From CAVXXD01 sp963765625 (GTDB lineage: Bacteria; Actinomycetota; Geothermincolia; Geothermincolales; Geothermincolaceae): DNA of 64,000 nt. Within the stretch, counting starts at the first letter, position 1; each line of letters begins with the position of its first letter. The stretch covers positions 62,001 to 126,000 of the forward strand of contig CAVXXD010000016.1 in assembly GCA_963765625.1 (NCBI GenBank), given 5' to 3'. This document shows, piece by piece, positions 46,140 through 55,163 of the stretch. The notes under the pieces are model-generated. The model worked only from the letters and a program-made list of their open reading frames with translations, searched no databases and was not told the origin of the DNA. Made by a program: the position numbers and the translations under genes.

Positions 46140-47771
46140 CTAGAACAAAGCCATCTTTTTCATCTCGCCCGACTCGTAGTCCCAGCGGCGGTTGCAGACG
46201 TTGTTGGGGTCGGTCTCCATCTTCAGGGCGGTGACCGTCTCCAGGTAGGGTATGAGGTTGGGCATGATCATCGGCAGGGCCATGTCCAGCATGGGCAGCC
46301 CCTGTATCATGGCTGCGGCACCGGCGGCGAAGAGCGCCCCCTTGCCCATGCCGCTGAAGGAGGCCCGCAGGTAGCCGAAGAGCACCCGCAGCAGGTCGTC
46401 TTTGTCGGCCTGGTTGGAATAGAGGTCGAACTCCAGGTAGGCCATGCGGCCCATGTGGTAAGGCTGGAAGTAGGCGCTGGCGTCGTCCGGACGGAGTATC
46501 TCATCGTTGGTACCGACCTGGTCGGTGGTGATGGTGCGCATCATCTGTTCGGTGCCCAGGAAGTTGTCCAGACGGTCGATGAGGGCGCCGATGTAGAAGC
46601 TGCCGCGCACCCGCTGCACCCGCACGGTCTCCCGGAAATACTTGGTCCAGCGGTCCAGTTTGACCTTTCCGCCGACCAGCTCACCCATTATATCCGCTTC
46701 GATGAACTCAAAGACCGGGCTTACCTCCTGCACCACCTTGCGGGAAAGCTCCGCCTTGAGCACCGCCTCTTCCTTGGTGGTCCCACCGAAGAAGGCCATG
46801 ATGTTGTTACGGGGCATGGCCGCGACCAGGCGCTCAGCTTCCTTGTTGTCATCCCCAATGAAGATGCCGTAGAAGGTGTTCTGCAAGTGGGCCAGTTCAA
46901 GAGCCAGGTTGTCCCGCCCCAGGCGGTAGAGGGCGTCGATGACGTCGTCCAGGTGGTCTTCATTGTAGGCGGGGTAGAGCTGGTGCAGGGCCTGGGGCTC
47001 GGGATAGAGACGGATGGTCATCTCGGTGACGATGCCCATGGTGCCCATGGAGTAGCGGAAGTAGCTGGATAGGTCCGGCCCCGGTCCGGGAACGTGAGCG
47101 GCCTCCATGCCGGCGGCACGCGGTCCGGTCTCCAGGATCTCGCCGGTGGGCAGGACCATCACCGTCTCCAGGATGTTGTCCATGCCGAAGCCGTACTTGC
47201 AGGCCATGGTGTTGATGTTGCACATGGTGTGGTTGGAGATCACCCCGGCCGTGGCCGAAGTGGAAGGGTTGGTCAGGCGGAGGTCGCGCGCCTGGGCTTC
47301 CGCCTGGAGCAGGCAGTAGGTCACTCCCGGCTGGATGCGGGCGTACATGTTCTCACCGTCGATGTCCAGTACCTGGTCCATGCGGCGCAGGTCGCAGATG
47401 ACACCCCCGTACAGGGGTATGGTGGCGCCAACGGTGGAGACGCCGGTGCCGTAGGGCATCACGTCCACCAGGCACTCGTTGGCGATGCGGAAGACCTCCG
47501 CCACCTCCTCGGTGGAAGCCGGGAGAACGATGATGTGCGGGTAGGTCGCGGGCGTGAACGACTGGTCTCGCGCGTACCCGCAGATGATGGCATCGTCGTT
47601 GGAGACCCACTCACTACCCAGGGCTTCCTGGAACATGGTGTAAGCCTTGTCCAGGTTCTCCTGGATGTTGTTCACCGGCGCGGACTCGTGCCTGATGGGA
47701 ATTTTTACAATGCGTCGATTGCTGAAGTCTTCCTTGTAGCGACTGCGTTTGACGGTGGATTCTCTCTTCAA
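46140..47771 (-). CDS. FAD-linked oxidase (VAO/GlcD superfamily)
   Basis: 543 residues. The FAD-binding part includes HIIVLPASTEEVAEVFRIA, VMPYGTGVSTVGAT, GVICDLRRMDQVLDID and ARIQPGVTYCLL, then ACKYGFGMDNILETVMVLP. It resembles the flavoprotein subunits of 4-cresol dehydrogenase and vanillyl-alcohol oxidase, which oxidise phenolic alcohols, but D-lactate or glycolate type substrates are also possible. Start is TTG 47771 with a run of G upstream. It has its own terminator and is alone on the minus strand; it is related to the FAD oxidase at 62.9 kb. Confidence 0.85.
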   Translation of the reverse strand: MKRESTVKRSRYKEDFSNRRIVKIPIRHESAPVNNIQENLDKAYTMFQEALGSEWVSNDDAIICGYARDQSFTPATYPHIIVLPASTEEVAEVFRIANECLVDVMPYGTGVSTVGATIPLYGGVICDLRRMDQVLDIDGENMYARIQPGVTYCLLQAEAQARDLRLTNPSTSATAGVISNHTMCNINTMACKYGFGMDNILETVMVLPTGEILETGPRAAGMEAAHVPGPGPDLSSYFRYSMGTMGIVTEMTIRLYPEPQALHQLYPAYNEDHLDDVIDALYRLGRDNLALELAHLQNTFYGIFIGDDNKEAERLVAAMPRNNIMAFFGGTTKEEAVLKAELSRKVVQEVSPVFEFIEADIMGELVGGKVKLDRWTKYFRETVRVQRVRGSFYIGALIDRLDNFLGTEQMMRTITTDQVGTNDEILRPDDASAYFQPYHMGRMAYLEFDLYSNQADKDDLLRVLFGYLRASFSGMGKGALFAAGAAAMIQGLPMLDMALPMIMPNLIPYLETVTALKMETDPNNVCNRRWDYESGEMKKMALF

Positions 47772-47900
47772 GTGCCGGCACCCCCCTCTTTCCAGTCACA
47801 ATGAATGGTTAATAAGAAAGTATATGTTTCCCGACACGGTGTCAACCCAGGTTGCGAAGAAGGGGTGGTCTTGGTTATCCTTGAAATAAAGGAGAGATGG

Positions 47901-48479
47901 ATGTCTACCAGGAAGCCCGATATAAAGAAAATCACGTCGGAGAAGAATTATAAGAAACTGGCCAAGGCTCTCTCGCACGATGATGAGGTCGTCCGCAGAG
48001 CAGCCGCTGATGCCCTCGACGCTTTTATTGAGCCTCTTATCTCCGCCCTCGGGAGTGAAGAGGAAAACGCGCGAGAGAAAGCCATCGACGAGCTGGTCAG
48101 AATAGGCAGCCCGGCCCTGGAGCAGCTTACCATCACGCTGAAGTACGGCAACGTCCTCGCCCGGTCCTCGGCGGCCATCGCCCTGGGCAGGATCGGCGAC
48201 CAGGGAGCGGAGAAGGCGCTGATCAAGTTGCTGGACGACGGGAACTGGGTCATACGCAAGGAAGCGGTCGAAGCGCTGGGCGCGATAGGGGACGGTTATA
48301 CCATGAAAGCCCTGGCGCCGATGCTCAAAGACGGCGACAGCAAGGTGCGCGTGGCGGCCGCCCGAGCCCTGGGCAGGATCGGTGACAAGGGAGCCGTGAA
48401 ACCGCTCACGGCCGCGCTGAACGACCCGGACAAGCACGTCAGCAAGGTCGTCGCCGAAGTGCTGACCAAACTGGAGTAA
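47901..48479 (+). CDS. HEAT/PBS-lyase repeat protein
   Basis: 192 residues, all alpha-helical. At least five repeats of about 31 residues with the pattern A-x-x-A-L-G-R-I-G-D (AAIALGRIGDQGAEKALIKL, AVEALGAIGDGYTMKALAPM and AARALGRIGDKGAVKPLTAA). Proteins of this kind bind other proteins; related lyases attach bilins in cyanobacteria, which is not expected here. ATG 47901 has AAAGGAGAG just upstream. Divergent from the FAD oxidase at 46-47.8 kb. Confidence 0.85.
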   Translation: MSTRKPDIKKITSEKNYKKLAKALSHDDEVVRRAAADALDAFIEPLISALGSEEENAREKAIDELVRIGSPALEQLTITLKYGNVLARSSAAIALGRIGDQGAEKALIKLLDDGNWVIRKEAVEALGAIGDGYTMKALAPMLKDGDSKVRVAAARALGRIGDKGAVKPLTAALNDPDKHVSKVVAEVLTKLE

Positions 48480-48520
48480 ACCTGGCGACCCGGCCGGGGA
48501 AGCTGTGACATAATCGTTGC

Positions 48521-48550
48521 TTGACAGTGCCTGAACCATGGTCATAAACT
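48521..48550 (+). promoter_or_regulatory. Predicted promoter and operator of TetR 2
   Basis: TTGACA (48521-48526) and TAACT-like TAAACT (48545-48550). Between them lies TGAACCATGGTCA (48532-48544), a near-palindrome placed so that a bound repressor would block RNA polymerase. The block GGTCATAA..TGACT is repeated almost exactly before TetR 3. Confidence 0.6.
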
Positions 48551-48627
48551 GACTACAAGGTTAGTAGTACGCCAGCACACGCACCCAAGTCGCAGTTCCA
48601 TTCACACCCGTACGCCCGGAGAAAACA

Positions 48628-49257
48628 ATGGGCACAACGGCACGCAAGGAGAGAGAGAAGCAAAGACGACGGGAAGATATCCTCACTGCTGCGCGTGAAC
48701 TCTTCTACGAAAAGGGTTTCCAGCTGACCACGGTCGAGGAGATCGCCGAGGCGGCGGAGATCTCCAAGGGCACCATCTACCTCTACTTCGAGAGCAAGGA
48801 CGAGCTCTACGTCTCGGTCATCCTGGAGGGCTTCGGGGAACTGGAGAAGAGGATGGTGGAGGTCGTAGAGGGCGGCGGCACCGTCAACGAAAAGGTCTTC
48901 GGCATCTTCGGCATCTTCATCAACCACTGCCTGGAACACCGGGAATACTTCCGCCTTACCCAGTACTTCCTTAGCGACAGCGTGCGGGAGAACCTCCCCG
49001 GCTACCTGCGCCAGACCATCGACGACCACTCCTGCGACCTGCTGGAGATGGGAAGCCGGGTGGTACGGCAAGGGATAGAGGAAGGCGTCTTCCGTCCCGA
49101 CCTGGACCCTTACGCAGCATCGGTGATCGCCTGGAGGACCCTTACCGGGCTGATCGACCTGATCATCTTCAAGGGCCCGGGCGTGGAAGGGAACGAGGAG
49201 GGATTCAAACTGTTCGAGACGGCCATGGACCTGTTCATGCGGGGCTCGCGCAAATAG
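48628..49257 (+). CDS. TetR-family transcriptional regulator (TetR 2)
   Basis: 209 residues. Helix-turn-helix with LTTVEEIAEAAEISKGTIYLYFESKDELY. The ligand domain is close in plan to that of TetR 3 at 59.1 kb: EYFRLTQYFLSDSVRENL against EYFRITLHFMNEEARENI. It sits just upstream of the FixC-like to desaturase cluster and has the same operator design as TetR 3. The ligand may be an acyl-CoA or aldehyde of the pathway, by analogy with other TetR regulators of catabolic clusters. Confidence 0.9.
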   Translation: MGTTARKEREKQRRREDILTAARELFYEKGFQLTTVEEIAEAAEISKGTIYLYFESKDELYVSVILEGFGELEKRMVEVVEGGGTVNEKVFGIFGIFINHCLEHREYFRLTQYFLSDSVRENLPGYLRQTIDDHSCDLLEMGSRVVRQGIEEGVFRPDLDPYAASVIAWRTLTGLIDLIIFKGPGVEGNEEGFKLFETAMDLFMRGSRK

Positions 49258-49260
49258 GAT

Positions 49261-49287
49261 GTCATTGCGAGGGAAGCGAAGCAATCT
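49261..49287 (+). repeat. Dispersed GC-AAT repeat, copy 3, after TetR 2
   Basis: GTCATTGCGAGGGAAGCGAA followed by GCAATCT, three bases after the TetR stop. ATTGC and GCAAT can pair. Same family as the copies at 14588 and 17078. Confidence 0.75.
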
Positions 49288-49415
49288 AAAAATGCCTGAC
49301 GAGAGGTGATCGACGCTGGGGGGCCGCGGTCATCGGTATGCAACGGAGAAGGACGGGTGCGTGCGCGCGAGCCGCGGGCCCGGCTCAGAAAAGGATTGAG
49401 AAGGGGGGATTGTGA

Positions 49416-50903
49416 ATGGAGAAATGGGATGTAGTGGTGGTCGGCGGAGGGCCCGGTGGATCGGCGGCGGCCGCTAACGCGGCGGAAGCAGGCCTGAAGA
49501 CGATCTTCTTCGAAAGGGGACGTGTTCCCGGCGACAAGAACTCCTCCGGCTGCGGCCTGGGGCAGCGCTGGTGGCGTGACTACCCCAGTCTCATGGCCGG
49601 GATGCAGGACCTGCCCGAGCGTGCGCAAGATCGAGATGGTGGTGATCAACCTGCTGGACGAGAACAACCGTCTCAGGTACCGCTGCGGCATCCACCGGCT
49701 CGGATCTCTGCGCCACCCGGTGGCCGCACGGCATGGACGGCATCAGCATCTACCGCAAGGACCTCGATCCCTACCTGGCCAAAATGGCCACGGACGCCGG
49801 CGCGGAGCTCCGCACCTCCACCGTGGTCAGCGACGTGATCATGGAGAACGGCGTGGTCAAGGGGGTCAAGACCGACGCCGGCGAGACCTTCATGTGCGAG
49901 GTGGTCATAGCGGCGGACGGCGCCATGTCCACCATGGCCAGAAATCCGGCATGCGTGATCGCTGGGGCGGGGGCTGCACCCTGGTGGCGCAGCTGGACTT
50001 CTCGGCCGACGAGGAGAAGATGGACCTGATCATCGGCGACGCCGAATGGTGCTGGTTCGGGCCGCTCTACGGCACCTACCAGGTCAACTTCCGCGACGGC
50101 TTCCACATCGGGGCGGGGCAGTGGCTGCGTGACGACTGGGACAAGCCAGCCCCTGGAGATGATGAAGGATCTTTTAAGGATCAAGCCCTTCATGGACATG
50201 TGCAAGGCCCTGGACGCCAAGCCTCGCGAGTACCAGGCGCACATGCTGCCCTGGCTGAAGAAGCCGCCGAAGACCTACGCCGGGGGCATAATGCTGGTGG
50301 GCGACGCCGCCGGCTTCCCCTGCCCACTGGAGGCCGAGGGGGTCTGGCACGCCGTCACCTCCGGGCGCATCGCGGCGGAGACGGCGGCCTGGGCCATCTC
50401 CAAGGGGGACGTCAGCGAGAAGGCCCTGGCCGAGTACGAGCGGCGCTGGAAGTCCTCGGACCTGGGCAAGGAGCATGAATTCGGGCCGGAGTTCGTGGAC
50501 CTCTGGAACTCCTCCATCTTCGACCCCAAGGCCATGGCCGAGCAGGTTCAGCTGCTGCTGGAAGTCAGCATGCTCCACCCCTTCTCCATCGTCTTCGACT
50601 GGGGAGACGCCCACATGGACTGCTTCAACCAGCACCTGGGGCACCTGCTGGAGCTGGCCCCGCAGTTCGCGGAGTTCGGTTCGACCTACGTCGCGCCGCT
50701 GGCCCGGGGTATCTGGCCCGACAACATCAAAAAGATCCTGCTCGCCGTCAAGCCGCAAGGTCCCGCTGGCGCGCAAGCTCTCGGACGAGAATTACTTCAA
50801 GCTGGTGGCGAAGGTTTCGAAGGGTCTGCGTCCCTGGCTGGACCCGGGCATCAAGCAGGACGGGCCGTTAACGCGCGAGGCCTTCGAAGGGAGGAAGAAA
50901 TAG
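49416..50903 (+). pseudogene. FixC/ETF-quinone oxidoreductase-like flavoprotein, five frame breaks
   Basis: FAD motif VVVGGGPGGSAAAANAAEAG, ERGRVPGDKNSSG and, late in the protein, GGIMLVGDAAGFPCPLEAEG, as in FixC and geranylgeranyl-reductase-type flavoproteins. Frame breaks at about 49617, 49726, 49940, 50149 and 50754; four are resolved by dropping one base and one (49940) by adding one. Restored length is about 495 residues. The very next gene is a two-cluster ferredoxin, as FixX follows FixC, but FixA and FixB (the electron-transfer flavoprotein) are absent from the window. The pair would carry electrons between a dehydrogenase and quinone or ferredoxin. ATG 49416 behind GAAGGGGGGA. Confidence 0.82.
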
Positions 50904-51188
50904 ATGGACGAGATCAAGTGCGACTTCTTCGATCTGGTCAAGCGGGTCGACGTCGAGAACATGGGGGATTTCATCCAGTACGACCGGGAGAAGTGCAACG
51001 GCTGCGGCCTCTGCTCTCTGGTCTGCTCCTTCAACCTCTGGGCGGTGAAGGCGCGCCGGGCCAAGCTGGCCGTCCATTACCAGCAGCTCTGCCTGGAGTG
51101 CGGGGCCTGCGCGGAGGTATGCGAGCCCGGGGCCATCGACTTCTCCTATCCCAAGGGCGGGACCGGCGTCGTCATCGAATTCGGCTAG
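50904..51188 (+). CDS. FixX-like ferredoxin, two [4Fe-4S] motifs
   Basis: 94 residues, starting at the base after the stop of the flavoprotein gene. Motifs CNGCGLCSLVCSFN and CLECGACAEVCEPGA. Its size and place make it the electron partner of the flavoprotein just upstream. The frame is intact although genes on both sides are broken. Confidence 0.88.
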   Translation: MDEIKCDFFDLVKRVDVENMGDFIQYDREKCNGCGLCSLVCSFNLWAVKARRAKLAVHYQQLCLECGACAEVCEPGAIDFSYPKGGTGVVIEFG

Positions 51189-51193
51189 ACGAC

Positions 51194-52168
51194 ATGACGC
51201 CGCGGCCGTCGAAGATGGACGTGCATCATCACGTGGCGCCGCCGGAGTACGTCTCGGTCCTGGCGGGCCGGGGCATCTCCGAGGTCGGGGGGCGGCCTTT
51301 CGACGAGTGGAGCACGGAGGAGCACCTCTCCCTGATGGACCGGCACGGCATCGCCAAGGCCATGCTGTCCGTCTCCGCCCCCGGGGTCTACTTCGGGGAC
51401 GTCGGGCTGGCCCGCGAACTGGCCCGCTCGTGCAACGAGTTCCTGGCGGGGCTGGCCCGCTCCCACCCGGAGCGCTTCGGGGCTTTCGCCGTGCTGCCCC
51501 TGCCGGACGTCGATGCCGCCCTCGAGGAGCTGGCCTACGCCATGGACACCCTGAAGCTCGACGGCGTTTCCCTCACCTCCAGCGTGGACCGGCGCTACAT
51601 GGGCGACCCCGCCTTCGACGACCTCTTCGACGAGCTCGACCGCCGCCGGGCCGTGGTGTTCATGCACCCGCACACCCCGGAGGAGAACGTGGTCCCGGGG
51701 CTCGACCTGCCGGCGTCGCTGATCGAGTTCGTCTTCGAGACCACCCGGGCCGTGGGCAAGCTTCTTTTCAGCGGCACCATGGAGCGGTGCCCGGACGTCC
51801 GCATCATCCTGCCCCACGCCGGGGGGACGGTCCCCTACATCACCCTGCGGCTCTGCCTGGGGCAGTTCTGGCCCGGCCTGCAGGAGCAGGTGCCGCAGGG
51901 GGTCGTCCCGTATCTGCAGCGTTTCTACTACGACACCGCCCTGTCCGCCGCGCCCTATGCCCTGCGCTCGCTGGAGGAACTGGTGGACGTCTCCCATATC
52001 CTCTTCGGCAGCGACTACCCCTTCGCCCCCGAACTGGCCACCACGGCCACCGTCGCGGGGCCTGGAGGGCTACTACGCCTCCCGCCCGGACGATCTCGAG
52101 GCGATATTCCGGGGTAATGCCCTGCGCTGTTCATCGCGAGGTCGAGAGTCTATGAGCAGTGGAATTAG
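51194..52168 (+). CDS. Amidohydrolase 2 (ACMSD-like) family protein, frame breaks near the 3' end
   Basis: Metal-dependent hydrolase or decarboxylase of the amidohydrolase_2 family. MDVHHHVAPPEY gives the N-terminal HxH, VVFMHPHTPEE and IILPHAGGTVP the middle histidines, LFGSDYPFAPE the C-terminal aspartate. About 325 residues. The main frame runs to 52117, but one extra G near 52058 and one missing base near 52127 give a better end (GYYASRPDDLEAIFRGNAL then LFIARSRVYEQWN and a stop at 52168). Related enzymes remove CO2 from aromatic acids or open rings; here the product could be the aldehyde handled by AOR 2, by inference. No clear ribosome site. Confidence 0.82.
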
Positions 52169-52204
52169 ACCTCGCCAGACGGTCCGAGGGAGGAAGGCTG
52201 CGCC

Positions 52205-54286
52205 ATGTACGGTAACTGGGGCAGGCTGCTGAAGGTGGACCTCACCACCGGGGAGATGGAGGACTGGGTCCTCGAGGAGGAGGCCGTACCGTGAGTTCCT
52301 GGGCGGCTCCGGCCTCGCGGCCCACCTCTTCTTTCTGATGAAGGGTTACGAGGCCGAGCCCCTCTCGCCGGACAACCCGCTCTATCATTCTCAACGGCCC
52401 CATCTCGGGCACCAGCCTCCCGGGCTGCTCGCGGCTGGAGATATGTGCCCGCTCTCCCTTGACCGGCATCTGGGGGGAGGCGAGCATGGGCGGCCGCATG
52501 TCGCCGGCCTTGAAGGGCACGGGATACGACGGCATCGTCTTCACCGGCGCGGCGGAGAGGCCGGTCTACCTCTACCTCGACGACGGGAGCGCCGAGCTGC
52601 GGGACGCGTCCCACCTCTGGGGAGAGGACACCTTCCGGACGGAGCAGGCTCTAAAAGAAGAGTTGGGTGATGCCAGGGTGGAGGTGATGTGCATCGGGCC
52701 GGCCGGTGAGAACCTGGTGAAGTACGCCAGCGTGGTCACTGACCGGGGCAGCCTGGCGGGCCGCTGCGGCATGGGCGCGGTGATGGGCTCCAAGCGGCTG
52801 AAGGCCGTGGCCGTCAGGGGCCGCGAGAAGCCCCCGCTGGCCGACGAGGCGGCCTTCAAGCGGGTACGCAAGGAGGTGGTGGACAACATCCACCGCAGCC
52901 TCTTCGCCGACGGCCTCAACCTCTTCGGCACCACCGGCGGCGTGGACCTCTCCACCGCCATCTGCGACATCCCGGTAAAGAACTGGCGCCAGGCCCAGTG
53001 GGACCAGGGCATGGAGAGCCTCTCCGGGGTGCGAGATGGCCGACACCATCCTCACCGCCCGGCGTTCCTGTTACGCCTGCCCCATCGCCTGCAAGCGCGT
53101 GGTGGAGATAAAAGAAGGGGAGTACGCCATGCCCGAGGGCCCCGGGCCGGAGTACGAGTGCGTGGGCGCCCTGGGCTTCATGCTCCGCATAGACGACATG
53201 CACGCGGTGGTCAAGGCCAACGAGCTGTGCAACGCCTACGGCATGGACGACATCTCCACCGGGGGGACCCTGGCCTACGCCATCGAGGCCTTCCAGGCCG
53301 GGCTATATCGGCGAGAGCGACACCGGCGGCATCTCCCTGGACTGGGGGCGGCCGGACCAGCTGATCGGGCTGGTGCACGCCATCGCCCGGCGCGAGGGTT
53401 TCGGCGGACCAGCTGGCGGAGGGGTGCCGCGCCATGTCCCGAAAGTACGGGGGCGAGGAGTTCGCCATCCAGGTGAAGGGGATGGAGTGCCCCATGCACG
53501 ACCCCCGCGCCCTGTGGTCCATGGCCCTGGGGTACGCCACCAGCATCCGCGGCGCCTGCCACAACCGCGACACCAACCTGGGGCTGGAGATGGGCATGGA
53601 CGACCTCGAGGAGATGGGCTTCGCCCGCACCAGGCCTCAGCGGAGGGAAGGGAAGGCCATGCAGACCATCCTCTCCCAGGCGGTGGCCTCGGTCTGCGAC
53701 TCCGCGGTCATCTGCATCTTCGCCTGGAAGGGCATGGGGCCCCAGGTCGCCGTCCTGCGGGACATGATCAACGCGGCCACCGGCTACGACCTTACACGTG
53801 GACGAACTGGTGCAGGCCGGCCAGCGCATCTGGTACCTGAAGAGTGCCCTGGGCAACCTGTGTGGCGCGGACCGCTCGGACGACCAGCTCCCGGCGCAGG
53901 GTCATCCAGCCCCACCTGGAGGGCGCCGCCACCGAGCTGCTCCGGGTGCTCAACCCCCTGGTGCGGGTGAACACCCGGCTGATGGGGATGATCAGGAACG
54001 AGAAAGCCCTCAAGCAGCTGAAGCGGTTCAACGCGCGGATACTGCTGCGCAACACCTACCGGACGGTGAACCTCGCGGGGACGCTGACCGGCTCGACCTG
54101 GCGGGCGCGGCGCCGTTTTCACCGGGCCGACGTGGAGGGACTCGCCGCCGGTACGTGGACTTCGACTACATGCTCGAGGAATACTACCGCCTGCGCAGGC
54201 TGGACGAACGCGGCCGCCCCGAGGCCGACGTGCTGGAGGACCTGGGGCTGGGCGAGGTGGCCAGGGCCCTGATTGAGTCAGCTTGA
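52205..54286 (+). pseudogene. Aldehyde ferredoxin oxidoreductase (AOR 2), about eight frame breaks
   Basis: N-terminal WGRLLKVDLTTGEMEDW and, after restoring frame, YREFLGGSGLAAHLF; then GPAGENLVKYASVVTD, GRCGMGAVMGSKRLKAVAV, cluster cysteines SCYACPIACKR, EGPGPEYECVGALG and MECPMHDPRALWS. Frame breaks near 52283, 52383, 53032, 53303, 53405, 53795, 53891 and 54150, most resolved by dropping one base. Restored length is near 690 residues because the C-terminus (RLMGMIRNEKALKQLKRF onward) is longer than in AOR 1. Start ATG 52205 with GGGAGGAAG. It would oxidise an aldehyde to an acid with ferredoxin; the FixX-like and multi-FeS proteins beside it are likely partners. Confidence 0.88.
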
Positions 54287-54302
54287 AAGGAAGGTAGTGA
54301 CC

Positions 54303-55118
54303 ATGTCTCTGCCGAGGAAGATTCTTGAGAGCCGGGACGCCCGTAAGCTGCGGGCGGGGATGAACGCGCTGGGAGTGCTGGTAAGGCGCATCGGTGGGAT
54401 GAGCCCGCTCCTGCGGCACCACCCCTGGACCGACGCACGCAAGACCGACCTGCGCTGGCTGCCCATCAACTCCGACATCGAGGTGCCGGAGGGCGTCCCC
54501 ATGCCCCTGGAACTGCTGGATCGCCTGATCGAGGAGGCTTCCCACCGGGTCATCTACGACTTCTGCACTTGCCGCAAGGCCTTTGCCTGCCGGGACCACC
54601 GCGAGGAGATCGGCTGCCTGCTGATGGGCGACTCCGCCCTGGAGTCCCCGGCGTCGCTCAGCCGCGAGGTGGGAGTGGATGAAGCAAAGGAGCATGCCCG
54701 CCGGGCCGTCGAAGCCGGCCTGGTGCCCCTGGTGGGCAAGGCCAGGATCGACAACTCCTTCACCGGCATCAAGGATCGCGGCCGGCTGCTAACCGCCTGC
54801 TTCTGCTGCGAGTGCTGCTGCGTCACCCGCAACACCCGGCACCTGCATCCGGACATCCTGGAGCCCATCCTGCCCCGCCTCGACGGTATCACCATCGAGG
54901 TTACCGAGGCATGCGAGGGATGCGGCAAGTGTGCGGAACAGTGCTTCATCCGGGCCATCAGGATGGAGGGGGGCAGGGCGGTCATCGGCGAGTACTGCCG
55001 CGCCTGCGGGCGTTGCGCGGACGCCTGCCCCAACCGGGCCATCCGGGTGAGCCTGGATGATCCCGAGTTCCTGGAGAAGAGTTATCGTCGCATCCGGGAA
55101 CACGTGAGGTTCGATTGA
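54303..55118 (+). CDS. Multi-FeS (4Fe-4S) protein next to AOR 2
   Basis: 271 residues. A first cysteine-rich part (FCTCRKAFACRDH and FCCECCC) is followed by two ferredoxin motifs, CEGCGKCAEQCFIRAIRM and CRACGRCADACPNRAIRV. The arrangement resembles uncharacterised iron-sulfur proteins that accompany AOR or reductive enzymes in anaerobes. It probably takes electrons from AOR 2, which ends 16 bases upstream. Start ATG 54303 with GGAAGG upstream. The frame is intact, in contrast to both neighbours. Confidence 0.8.
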   Translation: MSLPRKILESRDARKLRAGMNALGVLVRRIGGMSPLLRHHPWTDARKTDLRWLPINSDIEVPEGVPMPLELLDRLIEEASHRVIYDFCTCRKAFACRDHREEIGCLLMGDSALESPASLSREVGVDEAKEHARRAVEAGLVPLVGKARIDNSFTGIKDRGRLLTACFCCECCCVTRNTRHLHPDILEPILPRLDGITIEVTEACEGCGKCAEQCFIRAIRMEGGRAVIGEYCRACGRCADACPNRAIRVSLDDPEFLEKSYRRIREHVRFD

Positions 55119-55151
55119 GCCGCGGCTGACACCATACCCGCTACCGCTTGG

Positions 55152-55157
55152 TATAAT
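55152..55157 (+). promoter_or_regulatory. -10 element directly before the ACD-like gene; leaderless start suspected
   Basis: A perfect TATAAT ends seven bases before ATG 55164, where transcription should begin. No ribosome site precedes that ATG. No good -35 box is placed at 17 bases. Confidence 0.4.
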
Positions 55158-55163
55158 CACTGC

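Noticed and set aside
52287..52295. TGA early in AOR 2 as a selenocysteine codon
   Set aside because: A one-base shift just before it restores YREFLGGSG, the normal AOR sequence, so the TGA is out of frame, not recoded.
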